Assembly (NCBI GenBank): GCA_029204225.1
Contig: CM055107.1
Span: forward strand, 8,026,472-8,090,471
Direction of reading: 5' to 3'
DNA from: Diphasiastrum complanatum
Taxonomy: Eukaryota; Streptophyta; Lycopodiopsida; Lycopodiales; Lycopodiaceae
DNA length: 64,000 nucleotides
The notes beneath the pieces were generated by a model. That model had not been told where the DNA came from, did not search any database, and worked only from the letters and a program-made list of their open reading frames with translations. How positions within the stretch are numbered: the stretch's first letter is position 1; the number at the start of each line of letters is the position of its first letter. Positions 30,191 to 42,147 of this stretch are shown one piece after another. The position numbers were made by a program, and so were the translations under genes.

Positions 30191-33100
30191 AAGAATTAAT
30201 CATCACACTTAAGAATCATTACAATTCCTTATTATCCTCTGACAATAATTAAGTATCTATTTATGATTCGTCAACCATAAATATTTAGATTCATATGATC
30301 CGTCAATCATAATTTCCTGAAATCCAAATCATACTTAATCATTTACAGGATACTGGAGTATATGTTCCACATAACTTAAGAAAAGTAAGAATCATTCCAA
30401 AATCTTTCCCAATAGAGAAAATATTGGATTTTAGGAATACTTTCCAATCAGGATTCTTTAACTGAAATGCGAGATATTCAAGTTCTATAAACAACTGGTA
30501 ATTAAAGACTGAACGCATACCAAAATGACAATCATCTTCAACTACAAAAACTTTAGATTACAATCCAGAATCACATCTAGATACCCAAAGTCCTGCTGAA
30601 TATCAATTCAGTTGTTATTCTTGGATTCATTATGATTCGTTATCCATTTGAGCTCTCTGGGATACAATCACTAATGAGCTGAGTCTATTCCTTAAGTAAG
30701 GAATACTCTATCCCAAGAATACCGTATATCCAATGCACACAATTTTAACAGATGAACCCAAATGATTCACTAATCATGCATCTTACAAGCAATATAATTC
30801 AAAAAACCATCAGTTCCCGGTGAATCCACATCACACTGATCGTTTTACCAATTAGCTTCATCCTGAAGTAATCAATTACTCAAGTTAATTGCCAATGATT
30901 CAGAAAACTCAAATGTCTAGGTGAAGAATTCAATTATACTAGTATAACACCACATTTAGATCCTTACCCAAATCATTTATAAGTTAATCCATAAATCTTC
31001 TTTACAAAGATTTGTTAACTCTGCAAGTATCTGTCAAAACAATACTTGATCATATGTTCATGTTTACCGACTAGGTTAAGTGCACTAGATAACCTTAGTA
31101 ACTAGGATTACATAGTAGATTCATACAAGATTAATCGTGCACATATGAGAATAATCTCACTATGATCTAGTACATAAACACATTCTTACCTGGCAGATTC
31201 CTCCAGAACCCACATACGTTACTCACATATCTCACTGAGATCTTGTAACTCAGCTACAAAATATTTTATATTCCTCATGAGTAAATAACATATCCGGAAA
31301 ATCTCTGAGACGAATAAAATTCACTCTCAGCAGTTTTCCAATCCCACTTACCTCTAATTACATAATTTATCCCTTTGATTAACCCCTCTCTGATCCTAGT
31401 ACTTAAACTAAGATTAGGTTGATCCAATAAAGAACTCTCAAACTTAAATTCTGATCAAACTTACTTCTATTCCAATAAAAATGAAATTAGTAACTTTTGA
31501 CCTTTTATTGTACTACCAAATAGATAATGATTCAAATATCAAACCAGTTCTAGATCCAAATTGTCCATACAATCTCTAGAGAATTCTTCTTATTCGAAAA
31601 GTTCCAATTAGGTATCTTACTCTGAATCTATCCGAAATTCCTTTCAGATCCAATCTCATTTCTCTACCCTAGCTGGCTCTCTTCCGAAAGCTATGCAACC
31701 AACAGATTCCCAAATAGAATTTTATCCCACCACTTCAACCCTCCTTTTAAAGAAATTATAAATTTTCATAAAAGTTAACTGGAAAGATGATATATGAAAA
31801 TATCTTATTCAAGAAAAGTCAGTAATAAGTGCTTCCACTAAAGAATTCACTTCATTACAAACAGGACTTCTCCTTCAAACATTTTTAAGTAAGTGATAGA
31901 AACTGTTATTCCATTGAAATCCATTTATGCAACATAGAAATTTTATGGTTTAAGAAATTGAAACATTTTAACCTTAGAATTTATCTGAATTCCAAGTCTA
32001 TTCACACAAGTAGTAATTTATATGACATAACAGTCTTTCAGAAGAATAACTTCATGCTGGAAAGAATTTATATAAATCAGTCAGATGTCTTATATTCGAG
32101 AAATTATTAAGAAGTAAGGAATAGTTAAGAAAGCGAGAAATAGATTTGAGGGCCTCTGATTTTGTAAACAATGAGATACCACATTGGGATCTAGATTAAA
32201 CCTCAAAATTTTCCAAAATACTCCACATTTGATTGAATGGTTTTCTTCTTTCCCATATCGCGACTAGGTACTAAACACACCATTGATCATCAGATCTTTA
32301 CAGTCCTAGAATTTCCTTTTCAAAATTTTTGATGTCCCATACCATTAGCTTTTCCTTCCAGAAAATCCTTAACCGTCTTATCTGATATTCTAGAGAAGAA
32401 TTTATCATCTAGTTGTCCTACAATCACTATAGGAAATTATCTTTTATTCCCAAACATTGGAGAATCCATTTTTTATTTGGATGACTGGCATGCCTATCAG
32501 ATGGATACCACAAAATCCACATTTGATTATGTGACTTAGACAGAAGAATTAACATGGTTCAATATTATACTCTGAACCTTTCTGGTTATTAACAAGCCTC
32601 AAACCCCTACTGACGCATCAAATTTAGGACAAGCTTATGTCAACTAACAGACCCAGTGTAATTCACGTATCAGATTCCACTTCTAATATTACAATTGCCA
32701 TCCAAAACTGTGGATAACTCAATGGTTACAAAGATATCAGTTACGAATTCAACTAAATGAATTCTAACCAGAAAATTAATAACTAGTATTAAGCAATTAT
32801 TTACAAGGATTACCAAAATCCTAACTGCAAAATACATTTTCCGATCACACTTACTACTTCTGATGTCCACTCTTCTTCCCTCTTTAGAATTTTCTTCCCT
32901 GAAAATCTATTTCAGCTAAGGTACCAAGAAGACGTAATGACATTAGTAAATGTTTGAAATTAATTATTGTAGGAAAAAGTCCAAAATAATTTCATTTTTG
33001 TCCTATACCTGGGCTGAATATCTGATATATTAAAAATCATTTACTAGTATATGAAACAATACTAGTCTGATCTTTTGAATATAATTCACCATAGGATTTT

Positions 33101-33585
33101 ACTAGAAATGAAATCAGTTACAGAATTCCTATTATTAGAAATTTCCAAACAAGTTGGATTGTTCTTCCTTTTTATTGACTAGTTTGGCATTGCTCCGTTA
33201 ATATTGACAAAACCTATCCAAACATAGAATATGAAATTACATGAATGGAAATCCCACCAATAGGATTTCAGTAATTCTTGAACCGTATCCTGTCAAATTT
33301 ATTGACTAGGTAAAGAATACTATTGCCACTCATCCAATCTGGTCATTTCATATTGTTTGACGATTTTAATTCAAATTTAACGAGTATCTTGCACAAAGGT
33401 TCACTTGACTGATTTCTATTGATCAACATCAATTAGAAAACTATCAGACAAGTAACTGATTTCCAGTTTTTACCAATTGAAATTCAACAAAAAGAAAAAA
33501 TTTAAATTTTAACTTTCATTCTGGGAATTCCCAACTCCAAAGTTACAAATAACAGCACAGTGAAAACTATCGGCAATTCATTGCG
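30191..33585. other. Decayed, C-over-G skewed non-coding DNA (probably inside of a minus-strand element)
   Basis: No coding frame above 70 codons or recognisable motif is present over 3.4 kb. C clearly exceeds G on the plus strand, for example 19 C against 6 G in 31201-31260. This is the composition expected of the antisense strand of a plant LTR element. Short related blocks (ATGATTCGTCAACCAT, ATGATCCGTCAATCAT) occur at 30260-30315. It continues beyond Copia-C at 40064. Confidence 0.4.
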
Positions 33586-33590
33586 GTTCT

Positions 33591-34326
33591 TGTGAAGAAT
33601 TGAAAAAGATTATCTATGTTAGATATAGGGGTCTTATGTTTTTTACATCAAACATCTAGGTGTAGGATGTTGATAGGAACAAATTTGGCATAGATGACAA
33701 ATTATGCATTTTCACTTGTAGTGCCACTATTGAGCCAAAATAGAGTAAGAGGCTAAACTCGTGCCAATTAGAGTGTAGACAAGTGTAATGCTTTTGTTTG
33801 ATGAATTCTAAGAGGTCCAATAGGATTTAGAGGTGGAACCATGTGAGGTTCAATAGAAATTTGAGGTGTGCTTGAATATAGTCCAATAGAATTAAGAGGT
33901 GCATGGACCAATGGTCCAATAGGATTAAGAGGTGACAAAGTGTGGTCCAATCGTAGTTGAGCATAGTGGTAGCTCGTGGATCTACTAGTATCATTGTACT
34001 CCTCATTTTGAAGCTAATTGATTTGGTGATTATGTGAATTTTGAGTGTTATTGGATTTCTAGCTTTCTCTCTCTACCCGAGAGCTCATGATGGTTTTTCT
34101 CTCTCTACCCGAGGAGAGCAGCTTGTTTTTACTTAGAATATTTTTTGAATACTTCCCACACGTGTGAGTAAGAGTTGGAAGTGATTGAATGCATGTAGTA
34201 GTGTGTTTTTGCCATAGGATCTAAGATTGATCTTGAATCTCAATCTAGTCTTGATCTTGGTGCATCTACACACCTTAGGAGATCACAAGTACATGTAGTG
34301 GACAATCCACACGTGTGAAATCAAAA
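33591..34326 (+). repeat. 5' LTR of Copia-C
   Basis: It starts TGTGAAGAATTG. It contains about five imperfect GTCCAATAGRATTAGAGGTG units (33800-33950), two TCTCTCTCTACCCGAG copies (34065-34120), and CACGTG at 34159-34164 and 34310-34315. It ends ATCAAAA, whereas the 3' LTR keeps ATCAACA. Confidence 0.9.
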
Positions 34327-34338
34327 TGGTATCAGAGC
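34327..34338 (+). promoter_or_regulatory. First primer binding site of Copia-C
   Basis: TGGTATCAGAGC directly after the 5' LTR. Confidence 0.88.
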
Positions 34339-34442
34339 CAAGTTAGACCTATCAGTTCATGATGTCAAAGCCATGATTAGGTGGCCGAAGTTGTGGGGCA
34401 GGTGACAGCTAGGACCCCAACCAAGTGTGGCTTGAGGAGGAG
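34339..34442 (+). other. Miniature internal domain ending in a polypurine tract
   Basis: About 104 non-coding bases separate the first priming site from a purine tract (GAGGAGGAG, 34434-34442) that abuts the short LTR. Priming site, short insert, purine tract and short LTR in this order match the internal domain and 3' half of a TRIM. Confidence 0.55.
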
Positions 34443-34586
34443 TGTTGGAATATCAATCCACACTCTAGAGAGAACTATCAAACAGGGCGGATAGCTCAAT
34501 GGTAGAGCATCCCATCCGGTATGAGGGAGGTCCTAGGTTCGAATCCTAGTTTGTCCATCCATATTATGATTTATGGATTTCCAACA
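34443..34586 (+). repeat. Short TRIM-like LTR carrying a tRNA-like sequence, copy 2 (144 bases)
   Basis: TGTTGGAA ... TTCCAACA has 8-base inverted ends. It is preceded by a purine tract and followed immediately by a priming site, as expected for a complete LTR. It is homologous to 19389-19524. It lies between the 5' LTR and gag of Copia-C and has no matching flanking duplication (AGGAG against TGGTA), so it is not a simple solo-LTR insertion. Confidence 0.75.
34485..34557 (+). other. tRNA-Thr-like sequence inside the short LTR, copy 2
   Basis: The acceptor GGGCGGA pairs with TTTGTCC allowing G-U. D-arm GCTC/GAGC contains the A-box TAGCTCAATGG. The anticodon loop CCGGTAT contains GGT, flanked by an imperfect stem with one extra base. 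T-arm CTAGG/CCTAG has loop TTCGAAT and a perfect B-box GGTTCGAATCC. The final A at 34557 mimics a discriminator base. Internal Pol III promoter elements look intact, but the anticodon stem is defective, so a working tRNA is unlikely. Confidence 0.7.
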
Positions 34587-34598
34587 TGGTATCAGAGC
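34587..34598 (+). promoter_or_regulatory. Second primer binding site in the Copia-C leader
   Basis: TGGTATCAGAGC directly after the short LTR; a duplicate of the site 260 bases upstream. Confidence 0.88.
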
Positions 34599-35342
34599 CT
34601 ACCTAAGGTTACCATGCATTTTGATCCATTTAAGTGAAAACTATTCATCAATCTTGAGCTAAAAATTGTCAAGGTCCATTTTCCTAGCTATTTTGTTCAA
34701 TTTTGGATCAAAAGAGATGAAAAGGACATTGATTGGATCTGACCTAGTACTGTATGGAATTAGGTGCTCAGACACGTGTGAGAAACATCCAATTTTAGTT
34801 TGGAAGTTCTCTCTCATGCTTGATCCAAAAATCTTGCTAGATAGCTTGTTTTGAAGTTATTTTTGTCTAGTTTTTGATGCAATCAGTTTCATTCCATTTG
34901 GTTGAGCCAATCAGAAGTTATAAGCTTTTGAAGAGGGTTAGGTAGGGCACCTAGACCTGGGTGGACACATTTGGTTTGGTCAAGAGATTGCTTGGTTGAT
35001 CCAAAATCACAGTTGTATGCTTATCAATCTCATCTATATGTGATCTAGGCACTATTTTGAGATCTTAGCCATTTTGTTTCATGCAATATCATTGTATTTG
35101 AGTCAAACTTGGTTTCCTAGTGTACTTCACACGTGCTAAGACTGTTTGACCCTAACTTTGCCTATACTCCATCATTTGATGTGAAATAGATCTTGTTTTA
35201 GAGAGATTTGTGTAGCTAGTGAGAATCAATTCACAAATAGTTGCAAGGTCTTTCATAGGAGGAGATAGTACTCTATTATTGGATCCTATTGAGCGTGTGT
35301 AGCAACATTTATTGTTCATCATTTGAGTTTTCTTCACTTCAA
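34599..35342 (+). other. Copia-C leader
   Basis: About 740 bases of untranslated sequence between the second priming site and gag. CACGTG cores occur at 34773-34778 and 35130-35135. No coding frame is supported. Confidence 0.5.
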
Positions 35343-36968
35343 ATGTCTTCAATGGGTTCATCCTTGTTGGAACCAAGTGAAAGATTGTCCACTTCAAACT
35401 ATTTGATTTGGAAAATGAAGATGGAGTCCATCTTGATCCTTCAATATGTGATGGACATAGTTCTTGGCCTTGAAGAAGAACCACAAGTTCTTCAAGAGGT
35501 TCAAAAATACAAAAAGAGAGCTAGAATGGCTCTCCACTACATTAAGATGAATGTCTCTAATGAGATATTGAGGGAGATAGGTACTTGTACAATAGCCAAA
35601 GAAGCTTGGGACTGTCTCAAGGCTATCTATGAGGCTAAGAATACTCTAGGCTTCTCATTCTTAGGAATCAAATCTTTCAAAGTAGCCAAAAGAGTGATGA
35701 GAGTGCTTCTAGTTATGTTTTGAGAGTAAAAGATATTCATAGAGAACTTGCTTGTATTGGTGATTCCATCAATCAAAATGAGCTAGTTCAAGTCATTCTC
35801 AATGGCTTGAGAAGTGAATTTGATAACCTTGTCCAATCCTATGCCATTAAGGAGGAGCTACCAAGTTTGGAGGCTCTCCAAAGTGTGCTAATTTCAAAAG
35901 AATCAAGACAAGAGTACAAGCTCTTGAGAATGGACAAGCTCTCTCTCACTCATAATGATGGCAAAGCTCTCTTTGCCAAGGATAAGCACAAAGGGAGGAA
36001 CAATAACCAACATCAACAATCCTCAAGTAAGGACAAATTCAAATCCAAAGACAAAGATGAGGAAGAAGATGATTTCTCTAATGCTTCATCATCCAAGCTC
36101 AAGAAGAAGAATATCAAGTGCTTTTATTGTGGCAAGAAAGGCCATTATGCCACCAATTGCTTCAAGAAGAAGAATCAACTCAAGCAAGCCAACATTATCA
36201 ATGAGAAGGAAGACACTATTGCAAGTGATGGAGAGGGATCTCTTATGGTCTCTAGTTTCTCATCTACTCCTTTCAAGAAGGATGGCCTATGGTATATTGA
36301 TAGTGGAGCCTCTTCACATATGTGTAGCTCCAAGGACTCTTTCTCTTCTATTGCACCTTATGATGGAGTCAAGAAATCAATATACACAACAAATGATTTT
36401 GAATGTCCTATTGAAGGCATAGGGAACATTCCCTTGAAGCTTGCATCCTCTAAATTTCGTTCTCTCTCTAAAGTTCTTTATGTACCTAAGCTTACTAAGA
36501 ATCTTATTAGTGTTGGCCAATTGTTTGATAATGGCCTTGATGTAAAATTCAATGTTGATACTTGCACTATCAAGAAGAATGATGAGATACTTGCATTAGG
36601 ATCTAGATTTGGAGGCATCTATAAACTAGATCCAAATGAGTATGTGAATGCTTGTAATGTTGCTCTTGTGAACAAGCTCTCTATGGAGGAATTATGGCAT
36701 AGGAGGTTGGAACATCCCAACTACAAATCCATGCTCTCTATGATCAAAGAAGCAAAGTTATTGGCTTGCCAAAGTCATTCTCCAAGAAGATCAAGCCTTG
36801 TGAGGCTTGTGCTATTGCTAGATCTCACAAAAAGCCATTACAAGATCTTCTATCAAAAGCAAGCATCCTTTGGAGTTAATCTACTCGAATGTGCATTTCT
36901 CATCAACTACAAGCAAGGGAGGAGCCAGTTGTTTTGTTACTTTCATTGATGATTTCACAAGATTCACT
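35343..36968 (+). pseudogene. Copia-C gag, protease and start of integrase
   Basis: From ATG 35343 (MSSMGSSLLEPS) gag reads SNYLIWKMKMESILIL. A frameshift near 35690 leads to the next frame (RVKDIHRELACIG). A CX2CX4HX4C zinc knuckle (CFYCGKKGHYATNC, about 36120) and protease (WYIDSGASSHMC, about 36293) follow. GAG-pre-integrase reads LWHRRLEHPNY, with Glu for the usual Gly. A second frameshift lies near 36760. In the integrase the first catalytic Asp of the HSDVH motif is Asn (codon 36888-36890), and TGA at 36969-36971 replaces a usual Trp. These lesions disable both translation and integration. Confidence 0.88.
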
Positions 36969-36971
36969 TGA

Positions 36972-39310
36972 ATATATCTTCTTGCTTCTAAATCTATGGT
37001 GTTTGATCATTTCCTTATTTTCAAAGCTTATGTAGAGAAGCAATTCTCATTCAAGATTAAAGCTCTTAGAAGTGATGGAGGTGGTGAATATATCTCCAAT
37101 AAATTTCAAGATTTTTGTGAGCTTGAAGGCATCAAAAGAGAGTTCTCTTGTGCTTACTCTCCATCTCAAAATGGGGTGGCCGAGAGAAAGAATAGATCTC
37201 TATGTGAATGTACAAAATCTATGAGAATTGAGGCATCTTTGCCCAAAGATTTTTGGGGAGAAGCCATTAATTGTGCAAATTATCTTTGCAATAGGCTCCC
37301 ACATATAACTCTTGGAGGAAAGTCACCATATAGAAGCCTAAGGTTGATCATCTTAGAGTTTTTGGATGCATATGCTTTGTCCATATTCCCTTGGAAACAA
37401 GGAAGAAAGAAGATCCTAGTGCATACAAAGGGATCATGGTTGGATACTCATCCACCAAAAAGGCCTATAGAGTCTTTATACTCTCTACTTCTCAAGTTAT
37501 TGAAAGTAGAGATGTTGTCTTTCATGAAGATCAACACTCATCTTTTGAAGAGGCCGAGATCAAGAAATCTATGGATGCATCACCATTTATTGATTTTGAA
37601 GACAATCATGATGTGATGGGGTCGAGATTTAAAGAAGACTCTCCTCGGATTTTCTCACCAAGAAGATCCATGAGAGATAGATCCGAGCCTAAGAGGCTCT
37701 CATATGTTGACAAAGGAAAACAAGTGGATCTTGATTCCACTAATTATGTTTTTTATGTCTCTCATAAAGAGCCAAAGAATGTACAAGAGGCACTCAATAC
37801 CAAGGAGTGGTATGATGCCATTAAGCAAGAGTATGATGCATTGATCACCAACAATACTTGGGAGCTTGTGGATCCTCCATCCAACAAGCATGTGATTGGT
37901 TGCAAGTGGGTATTTCGGGTCAAGTTCAATCATGATGGCACCATCAACAATCATAAAGCAAGATTATGTGCCAAAGAATTTGCTCAGATCCGTGGCCTTG
38001 ATTATGAGGAGACCTTTGCACCCATTGCAAAGATGGTGACAGTAAGAATTCTTATTTCTCTTGCTTGTTTCTTCAAGTGGAAGGTGTTCCAATTAGATGT
38101 ATCCAATGCTTTTCTAAATGGTTATCTTGAGGAGGAGATCTATATGGAACAACCTCAAGGATTCATCAAGGATGAGTCCAAAGTGTGCTTGCTCTTCAAA
38201 AGTCTTTATGGACTCAAGCAAGCACCAAGATCATGGTATTCAAGACTTTATTCTTTTCTTATCTCACTAGGATTTACTCTTAGTGACTATGATCCTTCCA
38301 TGTATCTAAAGTTTGTTGATAGCAATATTGTCATTCTTCTGATTTATGTTGATGACATTATTCTTTGTGGAAGTTGTATCAAGCTAGTTGATGAAACTAA
38401 GCTAGCACTTGGATGTGAGTTTAAAATGCAAGATCTAGGAGAGATACATTACATCCTAGGCTTAGAAATTGATTTTTATGAAAATCATGTCTTTATATGT
38501 CAATCTAGATATGCTCACTCTATGTTGAAAAAATTCCATATGGAAAATTCTAAGAGCATAGATACTCCAATGGAGCAAATTGTAAAAGATCCTAATAAAG
38601 GTGATGAAAGATCCTTTGAGGACATCACACTTTTTAGGAGTTTTGTAGGCTCCTTGATTTGGCTTACCATTACTAGGCCCAATCTAAGTTTTTGTGTGCA
38701 CAAATTGAGTCAATCTATGCAAGATCCTAAGATCCATCATTGGAAGATGGCCAAGAGGATTCTAAGATATGTATCTTCATCTTGTGATTATGGTCTACTC
38801 TATAAAAGTGAAGATCTATCCATTTTTGGCTACTCAGATTCGGACTTTGCAAGTGACAAGATGGATCGAAAGTCTATTAGTGCATACACTATCTTTCTTG
38901 GAGGCAATCTAATATCTTGGCTTTCCAAAAAGCAAGATACTATATCTCTCTCTTCATGTGAGGCAGAGTACAAAGCACTCACTACAACTACCAAAGAGGT
39001 GCTTTGGATCAAGAGGTTATTAATGGAGCTAAAGTGCATCAAGGAAGATGATCTACCAATGATCAAGTGTGATAACATCTTGGCCCAAGCTCTTGCCAAT
39101 AATCCCATATTTCATGCAAGAAGCAAGCACATAGAAGTGGCACACCATTTTGTGAGAGAAAAGCTTATTGGAGGAGAAATTTATTTGAAGCATGTCAACT
39201 CGTCCTCTTGTATTGCCGATCTACTCACCAAGCCTTTGAGCAAAAGTGCTTTCATCAAGCCTGGATCTAATCTTGGAGTCATATCAAGATCAATGCCCAA
39301 ATCTTCATAG
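36972..39310 (+). pseudogene. Copia-C integrase end, RT and RNase H
   Basis: After the stop, integrase continues with ALRSDGGGEYISNKF and QNGVAERKNRSLCEC (frame 36996-37616). It then shifts near 37390 into a 640-codon open frame running to 39310. RT has HKARLCAKEFAQ, QLDVSNAFLNG and YVDDIILCG. RNase H has GYSDSDFASDKMDRKS, LSSCEAEYKAL and RSKHIEVAHHFV. Catalytic RT residues are preserved, but the FASD and LSSCE positions differ from the common FAGD and LSSTE. The frame ends 18 bases before the purine tract and 3' LTR. Confidence 0.9.
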
Positions 39311-39328
39311 ATAATTTTTTAGGAGGAG

Positions 39329-40063
39329 TGTGAAGAATTGAAAAAGATTTGCTATGTTAGAGATAGGGGTCTTATGTTTTTTACATCAAGCATCTAGGTG
39401 TAGGATGTTGATAGGAACAAATTTGGCATAGATGGCAAATTATGCATTTCCACTTGTAATGCCACTAGTGAGCCAAAATAGAGTAAGAGGCTAAACTCGT
39501 GCCAATTAGAGTGTAGACAAGTGTAATGCTTTTGCTTGATGAATTCTAAGAGGTCCAATAGGATTTAGAGGTGGAACCATGTGAGGTCCAATAGGAATTT
39601 GAGGTGTGCTTGAATATAATCCAATAGAATGAAGAGGTGCATGGACCAATGGTCCAATAGGATTAAGAGGTGACAAAGTGTGCTCCAATCACAGTTAAGC
39701 ATAGTGGTAGCTCGTGGATCTACTAGTATCATTGTACTCCTCATTTTGAAGCTAATTGATTTGATGATTATGTGGATTTTGAGTGTTATTGAATTTCTAG
39801 CTTTCTCTCTCTACCCGAGAGCTCATGATGGTTTTCTCTCTCTACCCGAGGAGAGCAGCTTGTTTTTACTTAAAATATTTTTTGAATACTTCCCACATGT
39901 GTGAGTGAGAGTTGGAAATGATTGAATGCATGTAGTAGTGTGTTTTTGCCATAGGATCTAAGATTGGTCTTGAATCTCAATCTAGTCTTGATCTTGGTGC
40001 ATCTACACACCTTAGGAGATCACAAGTACATGTAGTGGACAATCCACACGTGTGAAATCAACA
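39329..40063 (+). repeat. 3' LTR of Copia-C
   Basis: It follows the purine tract AGGAGGAG. It shares the GTCCAATAGG unit array and the double TCTCTCTCTACCCGAG with the 5' LTR. CACGTG is at 40047-40052. Confidence 0.9.
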
Positions 40064-41791
40064 GTTCCTTTTGTCAATTTTAACTTATCTATCACTGGAA
40101 AATAATTTAGACTTAGTGAAAACACTGTGATTAATTTCTGACTAATGAACTCAGTTTAATCAATTCACTAATCTAAATTGATTCCATAGATAACGAAAAA
40201 ATGACTGAAATTTTGAATTTTTTTGGAAAACTCAAAATTTGTTTTATTTTACGTAATTCAAAAATTCTGACGAAAATATTGTTAGTTTAAAAGACAATCA
40301 AAGTCGAAAAAATCAAAACACTATCTGATTTCTAATGTTACTAACCCAATGTCAAACTAGCATGCAAAACACAATACATCAGTCATAAACGTCACTTCTG
40401 AATTTTTTATGTAAACTTCAGTTTTACAGAATTTGTTGGCCATTAACACTGATTTGTGACCCAACTGTCAGAGCACACGCGTATGACCACTCAAATCGAT
40501 TGTAAATCCCTCATGAATGTTAGAATTACTCTGAGAATCAACATGCAACCAATCCAGACAAGCACAGTACTACAAATTAGAGAAATGACTGGCATGCAAT
40601 CAGAACAATTCCAAATTTTGCCAATTTTAATCACAAAACTACAAAACTTCAGATGATCATAACTTTGGCTACAGGACACCAAATTGGGTGCTGTAAAGCT
40701 CAATACAGAGGGAGACCAAGTGAAAAAGATGCTTGCCACATCAGCCTGCCCCTAGGCTTCACATGTGCAAGACCAGAGCGTCTGAAAAACTATAGTAGGG
40801 CACACTTCCACAAGAAGGAATCATGCAAAAACGTGCAAACACCTCCCCAAGCTCAAAATTGATGCTACCAACAGTCTTAAACCATCAATTAGACTTCCAT
40901 GAAGCATTCATACTGATCCTAAGATGCAGGCTGAGAACGAAGATTTCTTCATTTGTAGAAGTCAAAATAGCTTCAGACTTGATGGAGATGGTGCATAAGC
41001 CACCGACCATCAATTCACATGTCTGATAGCTTGCTGGGAAGGTAAAAAGGAATACTAATCATGCTATAATTAGTTCTAGAATGATTTCCTTATAGATTTG
41101 GAGAGATCAATCCCCCAAAAATCACCGAAAATGGTCATTTTTTTTAATTCAGGGAAAGCTTCAAAAGACTTTGGTCCACCTCTTTACAAGCTCTACATGG
41201 TGTTTTACAGCCACCTACTATCCAACTTTATGGAAAAACAAGCAAAAATGATGTTTTTGGCTATTTTTCGATTTTTTTCATCACTATAAAGTGGAAATTC
41301 ATGACATACAACTCTTTCTAACACATGCAAACCATTCTACAGAATTACAACCATCTAATTGATCTGATCTTGCTGGACTTTGATTCTTACTATCTATTTT
41401 GTGCCAAAAAGCATGAAAAACCAAGCAATTTTGACCAAAACATAGACTAGAATCATAAATCATTGGAGAGAACCGGCATGCATCATTAATTTCATCATTA
41501 ATGAACCCTAAAATGAAAGTACACTTGCTGGAAAATTCAGATCTACTAAGGATTTGATCTACACAAGAAAAAGCCCCAAAAAAGCATCACAAATTGGCCT
41601 TCAAAGACAATTCTCCAGAAAACCACAAAGAACCCAAGAGTAATGGATCTTAGCAACATGCAAATTGAAACTGGGATAATACACCCACTTGCAACCTTGC
41701 TATCCACCTTGGAAGATAATTCCCATGGATCCAATCCAAAATTTCGACGAAGGGTAGCCCTTCTCCATGTTCTCCAATCTTCGTAAGCCTT
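40064..41791 (-). other. Inside of a decayed minus-strand LTR element (element I)
   Basis: No supported coding frame. The composition resembles 30191-33585, from which Copia-C separates it. It adjoins a minus-strand priming site on the right, so it is best read as the 5' internal region of that element. Confidence 0.45.
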
Positions 41792-41803
41792 GCTCTGATA
41801 CCA
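41792..41803 (-). promoter_or_regulatory. Primer binding site of minus-strand element I
   Basis: TGGTATCAGAGC on the minus strand, followed inward by AAGGCTTACGAAG. Confidence 0.8.
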
Positions 41804-42147
41804 CTAGAAGGGAAACTCCCTAAGATCCTGCTTACAAGGCAAAACACAATGGAAAACACACTATGAAAAAACCACCCAACCAAGTAGAAGCAACCAATCA
41901 AATATAAAAGCTTCACCCCCAAGCCAAGGAACAAGAAGCATGAATCTAGAGTGAAACCCTGGCAATGAATCCATGATCACAATTAGGAGTAGGGCGAGTT
42001 TGGACCTCTTATATAGAGCCAGAAGCATCCTGGGCACATAGCCATGCATAGCCCTATGTTCCCTATACATAGACTCACCTAGAGTAGAGTCCTATGCATG
42101 GACCACCTATTTATAGAATTGTTATTGATAACTCTACACATGCATAC
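41804..42147 (-). repeat. Probable 5' LTR of element I, split by Copia-D
   Basis: On the minus strand it ends CCCTTCTAG at the priming site; a TATATAAGAGG box lies near 42010. The sequence appears to resume after Copia-D at 48306-48480. No second LTR copy was found, and it lacks the usual CA end. Confidence 0.45.

Larger units (their letters stand above)
33591..40063 (+). mobile_element. Copia-C, LTR retrotransposon with inactivated pol
   Basis: LTRs are at 33591-34326 and 39329-40063 (736 and 735 bases, several percent different). Priming sites are at 34327 and again at 34587. Gag-pol is at 35343-39310 and a purine tract at 39320-39328. The flanks GTTCT (33586-33590) and GTTCC (40064-40068) look like a 5-bp target duplication with one change. 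Two frameshifts, a stop in integrase and a changed catalytic residue make it non-autonomous now. The host sequence is a decayed minus-strand element. Confidence 0.9.

Noticed and set aside
30260-30315. Short ATGATTCGTCAACCAT repeats as a possible CRISPR-like or satellite array
   Set aside because: Only two or three irregular copies, no spacer regularity, and a eukaryotic context.
34485-34557. A functional tRNA gene
   Set aside because: A- and B-boxes and T-arm are good, but the anticodon arm has an extra base and a mismatch. It sits inside an LTR-like repeat, and the copy at 19442-19510 is even more degenerate.
34443-34586. Simple solo-LTR insertion into Copia-C
   Set aside because: The flanks (AGGAG and TGGTA) are a purine tract and a priming site rather than a 5-bp duplication.
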